Shown: positions 8,067-15,998 of the stretch, one piece after another | Position numbering within the stretch: position 1 is the first letter of the stretch | Layout of the letters: every line of letters starts with the position of its first letter | Source: Desulfurococcales archaeon | GTDB taxonomy: Archaea > Thermoproteota > Thermoprotei_A > Sulfolobales > Acidilobaceae | Direction: 5' to 3' | DNA length: 37,103 nucleotides | NCBI GenBank assembly: GCA_015521205.1 | Contig: WAOQ01000005.1 | Span: 65,701-102,803 of the forward strand | Translations under genes and position numbers: made by a program | Notes under the pieces: generated by a model | The model's input: only the letters and a program-made list of their open reading frames with translations | What the model was told of the DNA's origin: nothing | Databases searched by the model: none

Positions 8067-9371
8067 TCATCTCCTTTTTGTCGAGAATACACGCCCACCG
8101 TAAAAGCCTATCGCAAGTCCTACTATAGCTATAGCCAAAGCCTTAGCTAGGCTGAGTTTACTCATTGACAATTTTTCATTTAGCTGTTGCTTTAGCACAT
8201 TGTACTCAGTCTTCCAGTAGCTCGCATTCTCTCTGGCTTCGTTGAGCTGGGAGGTAGCGTTTTGCGCCCTCTCTTGAAGGAACTTTATGTAATCGTTCTG
8301 GTTTTTGATTGTATTGTTAAGGTTCTTTATTTCTACTGTAAAGTTGTCGCGGTATTTGAGGAACAAAGAGTAAGTTTCATTGTCTATTATTGACGAGAGG
8401 TCCCCGGCGTTTAACTGTGAGAGCCAATAAGGGTTGTTGTTCAAATATAGGACTCTCAATCCTACAGTTACGTTGCTGTAGGCTGGTACTCCATTTATCG
8501 CGTACCCCAGTGCATAGATAGGTAGTTTTGTTCCTAGCAGGAATGTTCGCGTAAACTTCATTATAGCTGGTTCCCTATAGAGTGGTGTCACTAAGGATAC
8601 GTATCCTTTCTGAGTATGAAATGCACCTATATAGAAGACCTTGTCGTTTTCTGTTTCGATAGTTTGGAGTCCTTGGCTTTTTAGTGTATGATTAAAGACT
8701 TCGCTAACATTGGTTATATTGATAAGCTTGTAAGTGTGATTCCATTTTGGCGTATCAGATAATCCTGTGTAGGCTGAGAATTCAATAACTATACCGTATC
8801 CAGCCATGTTGCTTTGTAGTGGAACATCGTTTTCTGTTGGGTTAGATAGAGTATAGAAAACATCGATATAGGGCTTGTTGTCGTAAAGTATAACATACTC
8901 AGTAAGTTCTAGTGATCCTAGCTGGGTTGACGCTTCGGTTGAGGGTGTCAGCTTAACAATTTTCATTTCGCTTCCATTGTAGGCTAGGGTAGCGTTCCAG
9001 GGAAGATACATTAGGGGATAGGGGTATGTAGCGTTAGCTGTATCGTTTCCATTCCTTATGATGAATGATTCTGTTGGAGTGTCACCTGTATATGAGATAA
9101 AGTTTAATGAAGGATAAAAAGTATCTGATTGTATTAGATCTATTTGTTGATTGTTGATCGATATGTTCCAGTCAACGATTCTAGCCCCCCAAGTCAGGTT
9201 GAACTTTATAGAATAATAGTAGTTAGTTGCAATAACAGTATCATTGACTATGGTAACTGCGAACTGGCTCTGTGAGTCGTTTTGGGCCATGGTAGTTATT
9301 GCAAAATTTTGGTAGATCGGCAAAACAAGCAAAAGTATAATCACGAATACAGCTATGTATCTAATTCGCAT
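8067..9371 (-). CDS. Exported, C-terminally membrane-anchored surface protein with coiled-coil stalk
   Basis: 434 residues. An N-terminal signal peptide (MRIRYIAVFVIILLLVLPIY, then a small-residue region) is followed by a large beta-rich extracellular part. That part has many N-glycosylation sequons (for example NDT, NIS, NAT, NHT, NVT). A coiled-coil stalk at about residues 335-405 (FTVEIKNLNNTIKNQ... to LKQQLNEKLS) leads to a single C-terminal helix (LAKALAIAIVGLAIGFYGG) and a short basic tail. The layout resembles archaeal S-layer anchor or stalk proteins. The segment YYYSIKFNLTWGARIVDWNI faintly recalls the YidC periplasmic sandwich. The upstream spacer has a strong inverted repeat. Function unknown. 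Confidence 0.85.
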   Translation of the reverse strand: MRIRYIAVFVIILLLVLPIYQNFAITTMAQNDSQSQFAVTIVNDTVIATNYYYSIKFNLTWGARIVDWNISINNQQIDLIQSDTFYPSLNFISYTGDTPTESFIIRNGNDTANATYPYPLMYLPWNATLAYNGSEMKIVKLTPSTEASTQLGSLELTEYVILYDNKPYIDVFYTLSNPTENDVPLQSNMAGYGIVIEFSAYTGLSDTPKWNHTYKLINITNVSEVFNHTLKSQGLQTIETENDKVFYIGAFHTQKGYVSLVTPLYREPAIMKFTRTFLLGTKLPIYALGYAINGVPAYSNVTVGLRVLYLNNNPYWLSQLNAGDLSSIIDNETYSLFLKYRDNFTVEIKNLNNTIKNQNDYIKFLQERAQNATSQLNEARENASYWKTEYNVLKQQLNEKLSMSKLSLAKALAIAIVGLAIGFYGGRVFSTKRR

Positions 9372-9381
9372 GGTGTACCAT

Positions 9382-9420
9382 CCTCCACTAGCCTTACTCT
9401 AACACTATACACTAGTGAGG
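9382..9420. repeat. Inverted repeat CCTC-n-ACTAG / CTAGTGAGG in a divergent promoter region
   Basis: CCTCcACTAG (9382-9391) pairs with CTAGTGAGG (9412-9420) with one bulged base. It lies just upstream of the surface-protein start, in the 150-base spacer it shares with ribK. It could be an operator or a 5'-UTR hairpin; neither is shown. Confidence 0.4.
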
Positions 9421-9521
9421 CACAATATCTTAGTATTAAAGAGTTTAATCGGAAACTATAGGGTGTTGATGAACATGTAAAAAGAGTTCCTAGCCCTATT
9501 TTCTTCCTCGGGGAATATGGC

Positions 9522-9905
9522 ATGACGACTTTGAAGGGATTGGTATTCAGTGGAAAGGGTGAAGGTGAATTTTACATTAACCTTTATGCACGTAATATAC
9601 GTGCAAAACTGGGCTTCATACCCTATCCTGGCACGCTCAACGTTAGAATACTAGACGAGTATACAGAAAAATATCAAGAGGCGATAATGAAGATCATACC
9701 TGTTATAGTAGACCCGCCTCTTATCCCAGGTAGCAAACTGGGACGGGCAGTTTTCTACACAGCTTATCTTCATGGAGTCAAGGTATATATTGTACGGCCA
9801 GAGATAACTGTCTATGGTTTCGATGTAATCGAAATCGTTGCACCATTTAATATTAGACAAAAATTTGGATTGCGGGATGGAGATGAGGTAGAAATAGAGA
9901 TCTAG
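9522..9905 (+). CDS. ribK: CTP-dependent riboflavin kinase (archaeal RibK, DUF120)
   Basis: 127 residues, the length of single-domain archaeal RibK. It phosphorylates riboflavin to FMN using CTP. Recognised from the opening G-K-G-E-G-E-F-Y, the conserved P-G-T-L-N-V (residues 37-42), and the later GAxFYTAxLHG and VRPxxTxYGxDVIEIVAP blocks ending in LRDGDEVEIEI. Many homologues carry an N-terminal helix-turn-helix domain; this one does not. ATG 9522 follows a GGGG run. Its stop overlaps the convergent flavoenzyme gene by four bases; that neighbour needs a flavin cofactor, but the convergent arrangement makes co-regulation uncertain. Confidence 0.9.
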   Translation: MTTLKGLVFSGKGEGEFYINLYARNIRAKLGFIPYPGTLNVRILDEYTEKYQEAIMKIIPVIVDPPLIPGSKLGRAVFYTAYLHGVKVYIVRPEITVYGFDVIEIVAPFNIRQKFGLRDGDEVEIEI

Positions 9906-11278
9906 GCTTTCTTAGGCACCTCCCCGAGTTTCCTCATTAAGAGTCTAGCAGCAATTATTAGAGAGTCCCAGACCGGCGCTAACGGTGGCGCATATCCTAT
10001 ATCACTATAGAATAGATCCCATACTGTAGACTGTCTTTCCAATAGCGCCGCTATCACGTTTACACGCCAAAATACCGACTGATCCTCGCCAACTCCTTGT
10101 GCACCCAAGAGTTTTCCTGTGTCGGCATCAGCTATCACTTTAAGAGAGATTTGCCGTGAGCCTGACATATAATGAGGTTTGGTTCTTGCGGTTACTTTCG
10201 CCGTTATTACATTGTAGCCTTCATTTCTTGCTTCTGCCTCCGTCAAACCGGTTCTCGCTATCGTTAGGTCAAACACTTCTAACGTACTAGTACCGGTGGC
10301 CCCGGGGAAGACGGCTTGACGACCACCTATGTTTGTACCGGCAACGTACCCCATTTTATTGGCTATCTGGGCAAAGGGCATCCAAGCCGGTTTTCCTGTA
10401 ACAAGGTTAATGGTTTCCACAGCATCACCTACAGCATAGACGTTACTGATACTGGTCTCCATTCTTTCATCTACTTTTATTGCACCAGTCACTCCAGTTT
10501 CAACACCTGCCTTGATGGCTAGGTCTGTGTTAGGCTTTATACCAACACCGACTATCGCTAATTTGGATTCATAGGAGTTCCCTTCTGTTTCCACGACAAC
10601 ATTCCCATCCTTTTCAGTGAAACCAATTGTTTTTTCTCCTAAGACGAGTTCTACTCCTTTACTGGCTAAGTAGTTGCTTACTATATCTGCCATGTCTTTA
10701 TCCAGGCTACGTGGTAAAACTTGGTCTGCCATTTCCAATACACGCACACGGTATCCTAGTTCCGTTACGGTGTGTGCCAGTTCAAGTCCTACGTATCCCG
10801 CCCCTACTATGTTTATTGTTGAACCTCTTCTTAACCGCAAAAGTTTCTCCCTTATCTTGTAGGCATCGTAAAGGTGGGATAGATAATGAACGTTTTCCAG
10901 CTCCTTTATTTCTGGGAACACGTTAGAAGCTACGGATTTCGCTCCCAGAGCCAGTACAAGATAATCCCACTCGAGTTCATATTCTTTACCTTTCTCATCC
11001 TGGACTCTTACTGTTCTACTAGAAGCATCTATATCTAGGGCTTCATTTCTCAATCTAACGTCGATACCCCGCTTCTTAGTGAACTCTTCAACAGGGTAAT
11101 GTAGCAGGTCTTCAAGCCTCTTGACTATACATCCTATATAATAGGGCATCCCACATAGTGCAAAACTTATCCAATCGGTCTTCTCGACTACAACTACTTC
11201 GGCTTCTTTACGTAGTCGTTTAGCCCTAGAAGCAGCGGCCATGCCAGCTGCACCGCCTCCTATCACTACGATCCTCAT
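9902..11278 (-). CDS. CoA-disulfide reductase / NADH oxidase family flavoprotein
   Basis: 458-residue pyridine nucleotide-disulfide oxidoreductase. The FAD dinucleotide fold is MRIVVIGGGAAGM. The single redox cysteine of the CoADR/Nox group is Cys42 in F-A-L-C-G-M-P-Y. The NAD(P)H fold is INIVGAGYVGLELAH, the second FAD motif is VYAVGDAVET, and the dimerisation domain ends the protein. Family members reduce CoA disulfides, polysulfide or oxygen with NAD(P)H, and sequence does not separate these. ATG 11278 is chosen over 11308 because GGAGGTG sits six bases ahead. It fits redox defence or sulfur metabolism in a thermophile. Confidence 0.88.
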   Translation of the reverse strand: MRIVVIGGGAAGMAAASRAKRLRKEAEVVVVEKTDWISFALCGMPYYIGCIVKRLEDLLHYPVEEFTKKRGIDVRLRNEALDIDASSRTVRVQDEKGKEYELEWDYLVLALGAKSVASNVFPEIKELENVHYLSHLYDAYKIREKLLRLRRGSTINIVGAGYVGLELAHTVTELGYRVRVLEMADQVLPRSLDKDMADIVSNYLASKGVELVLGEKTIGFTEKDGNVVVETEGNSYESKLAIVGVGIKPNTDLAIKAGVETGVTGAIKVDERMETSISNVYAVGDAVETINLVTGKPAWMPFAQIANKMGYVAGTNIGGRQAVFPGATGTSTLEVFDLTIARTGLTEAEARNEGYNVITAKVTARTKPHYMSGSRQISLKVIADADTGKLLGAQGVGEDQSVFWRVNVIAALLERQSTVWDLFYSDIGYAPPLAPVWDSLIIAARLLMRKLGEVPKKA

Positions 11279-11342
11279 GTTTAACACCTCCAACGACATA
11301 TTGTTCAATTACTCGACTAAAAACTGATGCTGGAAAGGATTT

Positions 11343-12476
11343 ATGATGCTATTCTATAGATCAAGTTTAATACAGGTTGGGGGGAACGAGGTGGTTTCAT
11401 TCGATCGGTATCCCTTTTTGTTCGATTTAGATGAATATTCATCGACCGTTTACGGGTATACTGTGAGTCTTGATGAGTTATTCGAAAATAAACGATTGGC
11501 GGAATTATCGATCAAACGATTAACCACATCTATCCGGAAAAAGAGCCTGTGGGATGAAAATCTTTCAAGCGATGAAAACTTTCTTACATTTCATATGGCT
11601 GCAGCGCTGGCAAAACAATTAGGTGTAAGGAGTATAATTACCAGGTTTGCATTACATGAATCTGATAAAGCATATGTCCACTTATTGAAAGAGAACACAG
11701 GCAACATAATGAAGATCGCCGCACGTCTAGGTATAAGACTTGTACAACTAGAAAATGCGCTTACCATAACTCTACTCCAAACACGTAAAGGAAGAACGGT
11801 AAAATGGATACTAGAATTCGGGGTGCCTCTGTATCCATATCTAAAATACTCAACACGCTTACGAGGCGACCCACGGTGGAAGCTTGTAAACAAACCTGTG
11901 AAAGAGGGCATAGTTTATCTTGAACGGCGTGATCTACTAAGGTTCCTGAAAGAAGCTTTCTACTATAGGATAATAGAGGTTATAGACAACATAGACATCC
12001 TTCCCTCTAGTATCGAGAAATTAGTTGATCGAGTAAAGGAGCAGCTGCCAAAAACTGAGAAAACATCATTACGAGGAGAAGTCGGGGGGGAACCTGTAGA
12101 TTTCGAGATCTTACCTCCCTGCATAAAGCGGATTCACGAAGCCTTGTTGCGAGGAGAAAACCTCAGTCACGCAGAAAGATTTGCTTATGCCACGTTTATG
12201 CTTGCTATAGGTGCTTCAGTCGAGGAGCTCGTAGAGCTCTTCAGGAACCTCCCAGATTTTAAGGAGAAGATAACCCGCTACCAACTTGAACATTTGGCTG
12301 GGAAACGCGGGGGAGGCAAGAAGTATAGTCCCTACAATTGTGAAAACATGAAGAGTAGGGGATTATGCATTGCTGAATGTGGAGTTTCCCATCCTCTTAC
12401 ATACTATTATTCAAAGCTGAAGAAGCGGGCCCGTCCTCCGAAAGTAGGTACCGATAAAGCCGGCGAGCGCTCATAA
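11343..12476 (+). CDS. priL: DNA primase large subunit PriL
   Basis: 377 residues of archaeal/eukaryotic primase regulatory subunit, which binds the catalytic PriS and supports RNA primer synthesis. The N-terminal domain has the family's YPFLFDLDEYS and helical LAKQLGVRSIITRFALHES blocks. The C-terminal Fe-S domain carries the four cysteine ligands: PPC near 258, C333, C342 and C346, with the family-typical LPPCIKRIHEALLRGENL...RFAYATFMLAIG. No Shine-Dalgarno is evident before ATG 11343, consistent with a leaderless message. The last 80 bases overlap taw3 on the other strand, encoding a basic, poorly conserved tail. PriS is not in the window. Confidence 0.92.
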   Translation: MMLFYRSSLIQVGGNEVVSFDRYPFLFDLDEYSSTVYGYTVSLDELFENKRLAELSIKRLTTSIRKKSLWDENLSSDENFLTFHMAAALAKQLGVRSIITRFALHESDKAYVHLLKENTGNIMKIAARLGIRLVQLENALTITLLQTRKGRTVKWILEFGVPLYPYLKYSTRLRGDPRWKLVNKPVKEGIVYLERRDLLRFLKEAFYYRIIEVIDNIDILPSSIEKLVDRVKEQLPKTEKTSLRGEVGGEPVDFEILPPCIKRIHEALLRGENLSHAERFAYATFMLAIGASVEELVELFRNLPDFKEKITRYQLEHLAGKRGGGKKYSPYNCENMKSRGLCIAECGVSHPLTYYYSKLKKRARPPKVGTDKAGERS

Positions 12477-13023
12477 CACCTTCATCCCAGAACAGGTTGA
12501 AAAGCCTAACTATATGCCTTAAACTGCCCTCCCCAGAAATAACATGCCCGTCTATTTTCAACAGATGAGTTGCCTGAACAGAACTTATCATTTCGACGGT
12601 TAGAAAACCGTTTTCAGGGATACTGAATATGCCACTATGTTTAAACCCGCTTTTACGTCCCAGTTCTAAGACCCATTTAGCCCATCTCATATCGTAGGCA
12701 GATATGTGGAATATTGGTCCCGTAACGCGTATCCATAAGGTGTCTATAGCCGGATCTTCTATGAAGCTCGCAACAGTTTCCATTGAGACGTGCCCATGTT
12801 TTTTGTATACTATTATAGCTTCGTCTCGAGACCAGTATCTAGAACCTTTTACAAGTGTGATTCTACCTATGCAACTACTCGTAGTGTACAATCCTTCCTT
12901 CGCAAAGAATGCCTCTAGAATATCATCAATACCGGGATCTAAGTACCCTATTTCCCTATCCTCTATCATCCTTTTGTAGAATCTGTCTTTTTCCTGGAGC
13001 CATCTATCCAGTTTTCCATTCAT
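12397..13023 (-). CDS. taw3: tRNA-Phe wybutosine methyltransferase Taw3 (TYW3 homologue)
   Basis: 208 residues of the TYW3/Taw3 family, which N4-methylates 4-demethylwyosine at position 37 of tRNA-Phe. The family signature S-S-C-x-G-R-I is at residues 49-55, followed by WxRVTGPIFHISAYDMRWAKWVLELG and GFKHSGIFS, both characteristic. It starts nine bases after the stop of the methyltransferase gene taw2, so the two form a wybutosine operon. Its 3' end runs 80 bases into convergent priL. Confidence 0.9.
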   Translation of the reverse strand: MNGKLDRWLQEKDRFYKRMIEDREIGYLDPGIDDILEAFFAKEGLYTTSSCIGRITLVKGSRYWSRDEAIIVYKKHGHVSMETVASFIEDPAIDTLWIRVTGPIFHISAYDMRWAKWVLELGRKSGFKHSGIFSIPENGFLTVEMISSVQATHLLKIDGHVISGEGSLRHIVRLFNLFWDEGVMSARRLYRYLLSEDGPASSALNNSM

Positions 13024-13032
13024 TATCGCTTT

Positions 13033-13914
13033 TTACCCCCGTTTTTCTATTTTGACCGAAACTATGTATTGGCCGAGTCGAGGTCCTACTGTTCTCACCA
13101 ATCGTGTCCGTATAACTTCGACTCTAGTGGGTTTAAGACATTTCATCCTGCGAAGTACCTCGTCTATGACCGCCTTTGTATCGCTAGGAGGTCCTGACAT
13201 CTCCTTGTGAAGAAAAATATGGAGTTCACCCTTGTCTTTTACCGCCCTATAGGCGAATGGAAGATAATATAGGGCCTTTTCTGGAAATGGCAATATTACG
13301 TGATCAAAAGAGTCTTCTAATCCTAACGCAATAACTGATATGCCCGCGTCTCCATGTACCGCTTCAACATACTTTTCCACCTTGTTTATTACTATGTTTC
13401 TTAGTAAAAACCTATATGCATCAGGATTGAGGTCTATAGCCAGGGAATACGTTCTTTTTTTACATGCGGGTATAATAGAGAAAAATCCTATGCCTGCAAA
13501 CATGTTAAGTATGCTTTCCCCTTCTGATACGTGAGCTGAAAACCAACCGTGTTCGTGGTTGAGTCGTGGGGAAAAATATGTCTTCCTTATATCAAGCATA
13601 AAGCTACACCCGTGTTCTCTGTAGATTGTTTCACTTCGCTCCTCTCCAGCCAAATGTAAAAACCCACGCGTTTTTCCATACTCCTGGACAGGAGTATACG
13701 CCAGCCACACGCTTCTAACATTCACGATCCTTTCCAGAAGCGTTTCTCCGAGATGTCTTAACTTATCGTTTCCCATGTGAGTAGTCGAAACCAGGTTTCG
13801 TCGTAGTACGATAATGTCACCTATTATTTCCATGCGAGGCCATATTACATTTCGCCATGAGCTACCTAGAATCTCCTCAGCTATTTTTGCTAGTAAGCGC
13901 TGTTTTCTACTCAT
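13033..13914 (-). CDS. taw2: tRNA wybutosine-synthesising transferase Taw2 / Trm5-family class I methyltransferase fold
   Basis: 293 residues with a Trm5/TYW2-type Rossmann fold. The SAM motif region is ESILNMFAGIGFFSIIPA, then AIDLNPDAYRFLLRNIVINK and the motif IV-like HVILPFPEKALYYLP. Trm5 methylates G37; Taw2 transfers the aminocarboxypropyl group from SAM in wybutosine synthesis. The adjacent taw3 favours Taw2, but Trm5 (or the dual Trm5a/Taw22) cannot be excluded. The frame is open up to 13992, yet ATG 13914 has GGGGG well placed and the extra 26 residues would start within eight bases of the upstream tRNA, so I use 13914. Confidence 0.78.
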   Translation of the reverse strand: MSRKQRLLAKIAEEILGSSWRNVIWPRMEIIGDIIVLRRNLVSTTHMGNDKLRHLGETLLERIVNVRSVWLAYTPVQEYGKTRGFLHLAGEERSETIYREHGCSFMLDIRKTYFSPRLNHEHGWFSAHVSEGESILNMFAGIGFFSIIPACKKRTYSLAIDLNPDAYRFLLRNIVINKVEKYVEAVHGDAGISVIALGLEDSFDHVILPFPEKALYYLPFAYRAVKDKGELHIFLHKEMSGPPSDTKAVIDEVLRRMKCLKPTRVEVIRTRLVRTVGPRLGQYIVSVKIEKRG

Positions 13915-13999
13915 TATACTGTTCCCCCTAAAGATACTGGGATTCGAACCAATAGTTAAGAAATTGAACACTGGGGCCTGATAATCGGACACCAGGATA

Positions 14000-14076
14000 T
14001 GGTGGACCGGCCGGGATTTGAACCCGGGGCCTCCCGGATGCCAACCGGGCGCTCTTCCAGGCTGAGCTACCGGCCC
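14000..14076 (-). tRNA. tRNA-Ala (anticodon GGC), CCA encoded
   Basis: Read on the minus strand, the acceptor strands GGGCCGG and CCGGTCC pair over seven positions including G3:U70, the alanine identity pair. The anticodon arm is CCCGG-TTGGCAT-CCGGG, giving GGC. The T arm is CCCGG-GTTCAAATCCCGG. Discriminator A is followed by an encoded CCA (14000-14002). No intron. It lies between RNase P RNA and taw2, all on the same strand. Confidence 0.97.
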
Positions 14077-14126
14077 ATACCGTTATACGGTTAGCTACTA
14101 TGATGGGGATTGTGGCGGGTAACGCG

Positions 14127-14133
14127 TTTATAA
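14127..14133 (-). promoter_or_regulatory. Probable TATA box for tRNA-Ala
   Basis: Minus-strand TTATAAA, just after the 3' end of RNase P RNA and about 50 bases before the tRNA. Archaeal spacing predicts a start near 14105 and a leader of about 30 bases, so the tRNA need not depend on read-through from the RNase P gene. Confidence 0.5.
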
Positions 14134-14140
14134 GGGTTAT

Positions 14141-14467
14141 CGGGGCCGGTGCGGGCTATAACTCACCTTTTGTACTTCGGCGGCATTCGACTTTGCGGCT
14201 TCACCAGCCTCGCGCGGCATCTCCTCGGCTGGTTGCCTTGCTCCGCGGAGGGTGCCCGTTTCATCGCATCCCCCGTCCTCCTCTACGGGTTACCTATCTC
14301 CCCGTCGCCGGGGAGATCTCGCCGTGTCATTGTCATTAGACGGAGGCCGTGTCGTTTCTGTGGCATTGCCGCGGGTCTCCCCGCGCCCCTCACGGGGCTC
14401 CGCTGCCGCGTGGAGGGTGAAGTTTCCTCAGGGTTACCCCCGTGGGCCGCCAGCCCACTCCGGCCCC
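14141..14467 (-). ncRNA. rnpB: RNase P RNA (archaeal type)
   Basis: A GC-rich island in AT-leaning DNA with the conserved elements in order on the minus strand. The P1 helix pairs GGGGCCGG-AGTGGGCT (5' end, 14452-14467) with AGCCCGCA-CCGGCCCC (3' end, 14142-14157). CR-I/P4 is CCCTGAGGAAACTTCACC. CR-IV is CCACAGAAACGACACGGC. A GATGAAACGGGCACC block and a final GAGTTATAGCCC (CR-V/P4 partner) follow. About 327 nt is normal. It is the catalytic RNA for tRNA 5' maturation and lies directly upstream of tRNA-Ala. A TAATTAAT element about 28 bases before the 5' end could be its TATA box. Open frames across it are spurious. Ends are good to a few bases. Confidence 0.93.
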
Positions 14468-14547
14468 TATATTATTCTAGGGCTCCTAGCATTAATTACC
14501 TTGAAGCTATTGTACTACTTTTGTGAGACGGTGGGAGGGCTGAAGCT

Positions 14548-15099
14548 TTGGCGTCTAAAAAGAAAATTGCGGACGTTTTACGTGCATCAAAGAATCTTGT
14601 TCGGACTGGGTGGATGCAAAGGGGCATACATCCGTCTATCGGGGAAACTGTAGCTGAACACAGTTTTGAAGTAGCTTTCCTAGCGGTCGAGATGTCTCTA
14701 AAGGCGAAAGAAAAAGGATTGAACGTTGATATAGGTAAAGTGGCTGCTATGGCGTTAATCCACGATTTGGCCGAGACCGTTGTAGGAGACTTACCAAAAT
14801 GGACTAGTGAGAGAGTGGGAAAGCTTAAAGTTAAACTGGAACGTGAAGCGTTTGAGATGTTGGATGTTAATACTAGTCTATACAAGATCTTCGAACAGTA
14901 TTTGGAAGGTAAAAGTTCTGAGGCCAAGCTAGTTAAAGCGGCTGATGCACTTTCAACTTGCATGCAGGCTAGAGAATATCTCTTACGAGGATACGATGTT
15001 CATAACATACTAGAATCCTCTAAACGAACAGTGGAAAAGCTATCAAAATGTTGCAAGGGAGTAGTAGGGGAGGTTGCCTCACGGGTCGGGTGTTTATAG
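14548..15099 (+). CDS. HD-domain hydrolase, YfbR/HDDC2-like (5'-nucleotidase family)
   Basis: 183 residues with a single HD metal-dependent phosphohydrolase domain. Ligands visible are His38 (TVAEHSFEVAFLA), His72-Asp73 (LIHDLAE), the E76 and G-D81 of the YfbR/HDDC2 subgroup, and a later Asp in KAADALSTCMQ. That subgroup dephosphorylates deoxynucleoside 5'-monophosphates, so nucleotide-pool control is likely, though exact substrate is unknown. TTG 14548 follows GGGAGGG. It is divergent from RNase P RNA, with about 80 bases between, and ends one base before the convergent methyltransferase. Confidence 0.85.
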   Translation: MASKKKIADVLRASKNLVRTGWMQRGIHPSIGETVAEHSFEVAFLAVEMSLKAKEKGLNVDIGKVAAMALIHDLAETVVGDLPKWTSERVGKLKVKLEREAFEMLDVNTSLYKIFEQYLEGKSSEAKLVKAADALSTCMQAREYLLRGYDVHNILESSKRTVEKLSKCCKGVVGEVASRVGCL

Positions 15100-15825
15100 C
15101 TAAGATACTAGTGGATGCGATGCTTCCAGAAGCATCACACTACCCATTAGAACGTTTATTTTCACGTTCTTGAAGTATCTTTCGAACAATTTTTTGTACT
15201 GGGATCCCGTTAAATGTCTACGATATGTTTTGTACAGTCCTACGTATAATCCTGCCTTCCTGCAACCTGCCAATAGTGCAAGGGATGGGACTCCCCATCT
15301 CAGATAAGCCTCTATTAGTGCCGCATGAATTCTATTATCGGGTCTATAAAAATCAAGGATGACCACCTTGCCGTCAGGGACTAAGATCCGAGATATTTCC
15401 TTAACAGCGGCTTCCAAATCATATGCGTCTCTCAACGAGAATCCTGCGACCACACGTTCGATGCTAGAATTACGAAATGGTAGTTTTTCGAATATCCCCA
15501 TAACCCGTTCATATTCTCCCCTAATTCCCCGCAAAGTTTTGGGTATCTCTGCTAGCATCTCAGGCAGTGGATCAAGGAAGTATACTTTGTTTGCGCCTTG
15601 GCGCAATGCCTCTGCACCCATGTACCCTGGACCGCATCCTGCGTCGAGAACTTTTTTGGACGAAACATCAGCTATTCGAATTGCTTTTCGACGTAGTCTT
15701 CCTATGTTACCCCAGCTTATCACCTTGTTAACTTTTTCATAACATTCTATAAGCGTACGTAGACTTTCTTCTATCTCTTCCCAATAGTCGCCCAACCCTA
15801 TGTCTGGCTTTTCCCCATTCATCAT
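15100..15825 (-). CDS. Class I SAM-dependent methyltransferase (UbiE-like)
   Basis: About 241 residues. SAM-binding motif I is KKVLDAGCGPGYMG, followed by VYFLDPLPEM (acidic end of strand 2) and FEKLPFRNSSIERVVAGFSLRDA, the UbiE/COQ5-type motif II-III region, then ILVPDGKVVILDFYRP. UbiE enzymes methylate quinone precursors. Here the substrate is not established, and archaeal relatives include many uncharacterised enzymes. The frame opens at 15837, but GGTG precedes the ATG at 15825 (and an adjacent one at 15822) with good spacing. No quinone genes are nearby apart from the UbiA-type ctaB far away. Confidence 0.82.
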   Translation of the reverse strand: MMNGEKPDIGLGDYWEEIEESLRTLIECYEKVNKVISWGNIGRLRRKAIRIADVSSKKVLDAGCGPGYMGAEALRQGANKVYFLDPLPEMLAEIPKTLRGIRGEYERVMGIFEKLPFRNSSIERVVAGFSLRDAYDLEAAVKEISRILVPDGKVVILDFYRPDNRIHAALIEAYLRWGVPSLALLAGCRKAGLYVGLYKTYRRHLTGSQYKKLFERYFKNVKINVLMGSVMLLEASHPLVS

Positions 15826-15998
15826 TAAATGCACCATTTCTTTGTTTTATTACATCGCACGTGTTAAGTGGATTATTAAACTCGATTTTTACAGTATATG
15901 ATAGTAGTTGGTGGGGTAGAGGTTTGTACGCTGGGAAAGAGCAGGGAATCATAGACACTATCTCTTCGTTCTGGTTGGCTGTTCTATGGAGGATAATC

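Noticed and set aside
9465-9475. GTTGATGAA as a C box of a C/D guide RNA before ribK
   Set aside because: It lacks the purine-UGAUGA form, and no CUGA D box or terminal stem is placed at the usual distance.
12226-12240. GAGCTCGTAGAGCTC palindrome inside priL
   Set aside because: It encodes helix residues of the Fe-S domain (EELVELF); most likely a coding coincidence.
13930-13960. GGTTCGAATCCC, a perfect tRNA T-arm/B-box string just downstream of tRNA-Ala, as a tRNA fragment or split tRNA half
   Set aside because: The flanking bases do not form a five-pair T stem (two mismatches) or an acceptor strand, and no anticodon arm with good pairing lies upstream.
14100-14653. Overlapping plus-strand open frames across the GC-rich island
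   Set aside because: They lie on the RNase P RNA gene, lack ribosome-binding sites and have Pro/Arg/Ser-rich low-complexity products.
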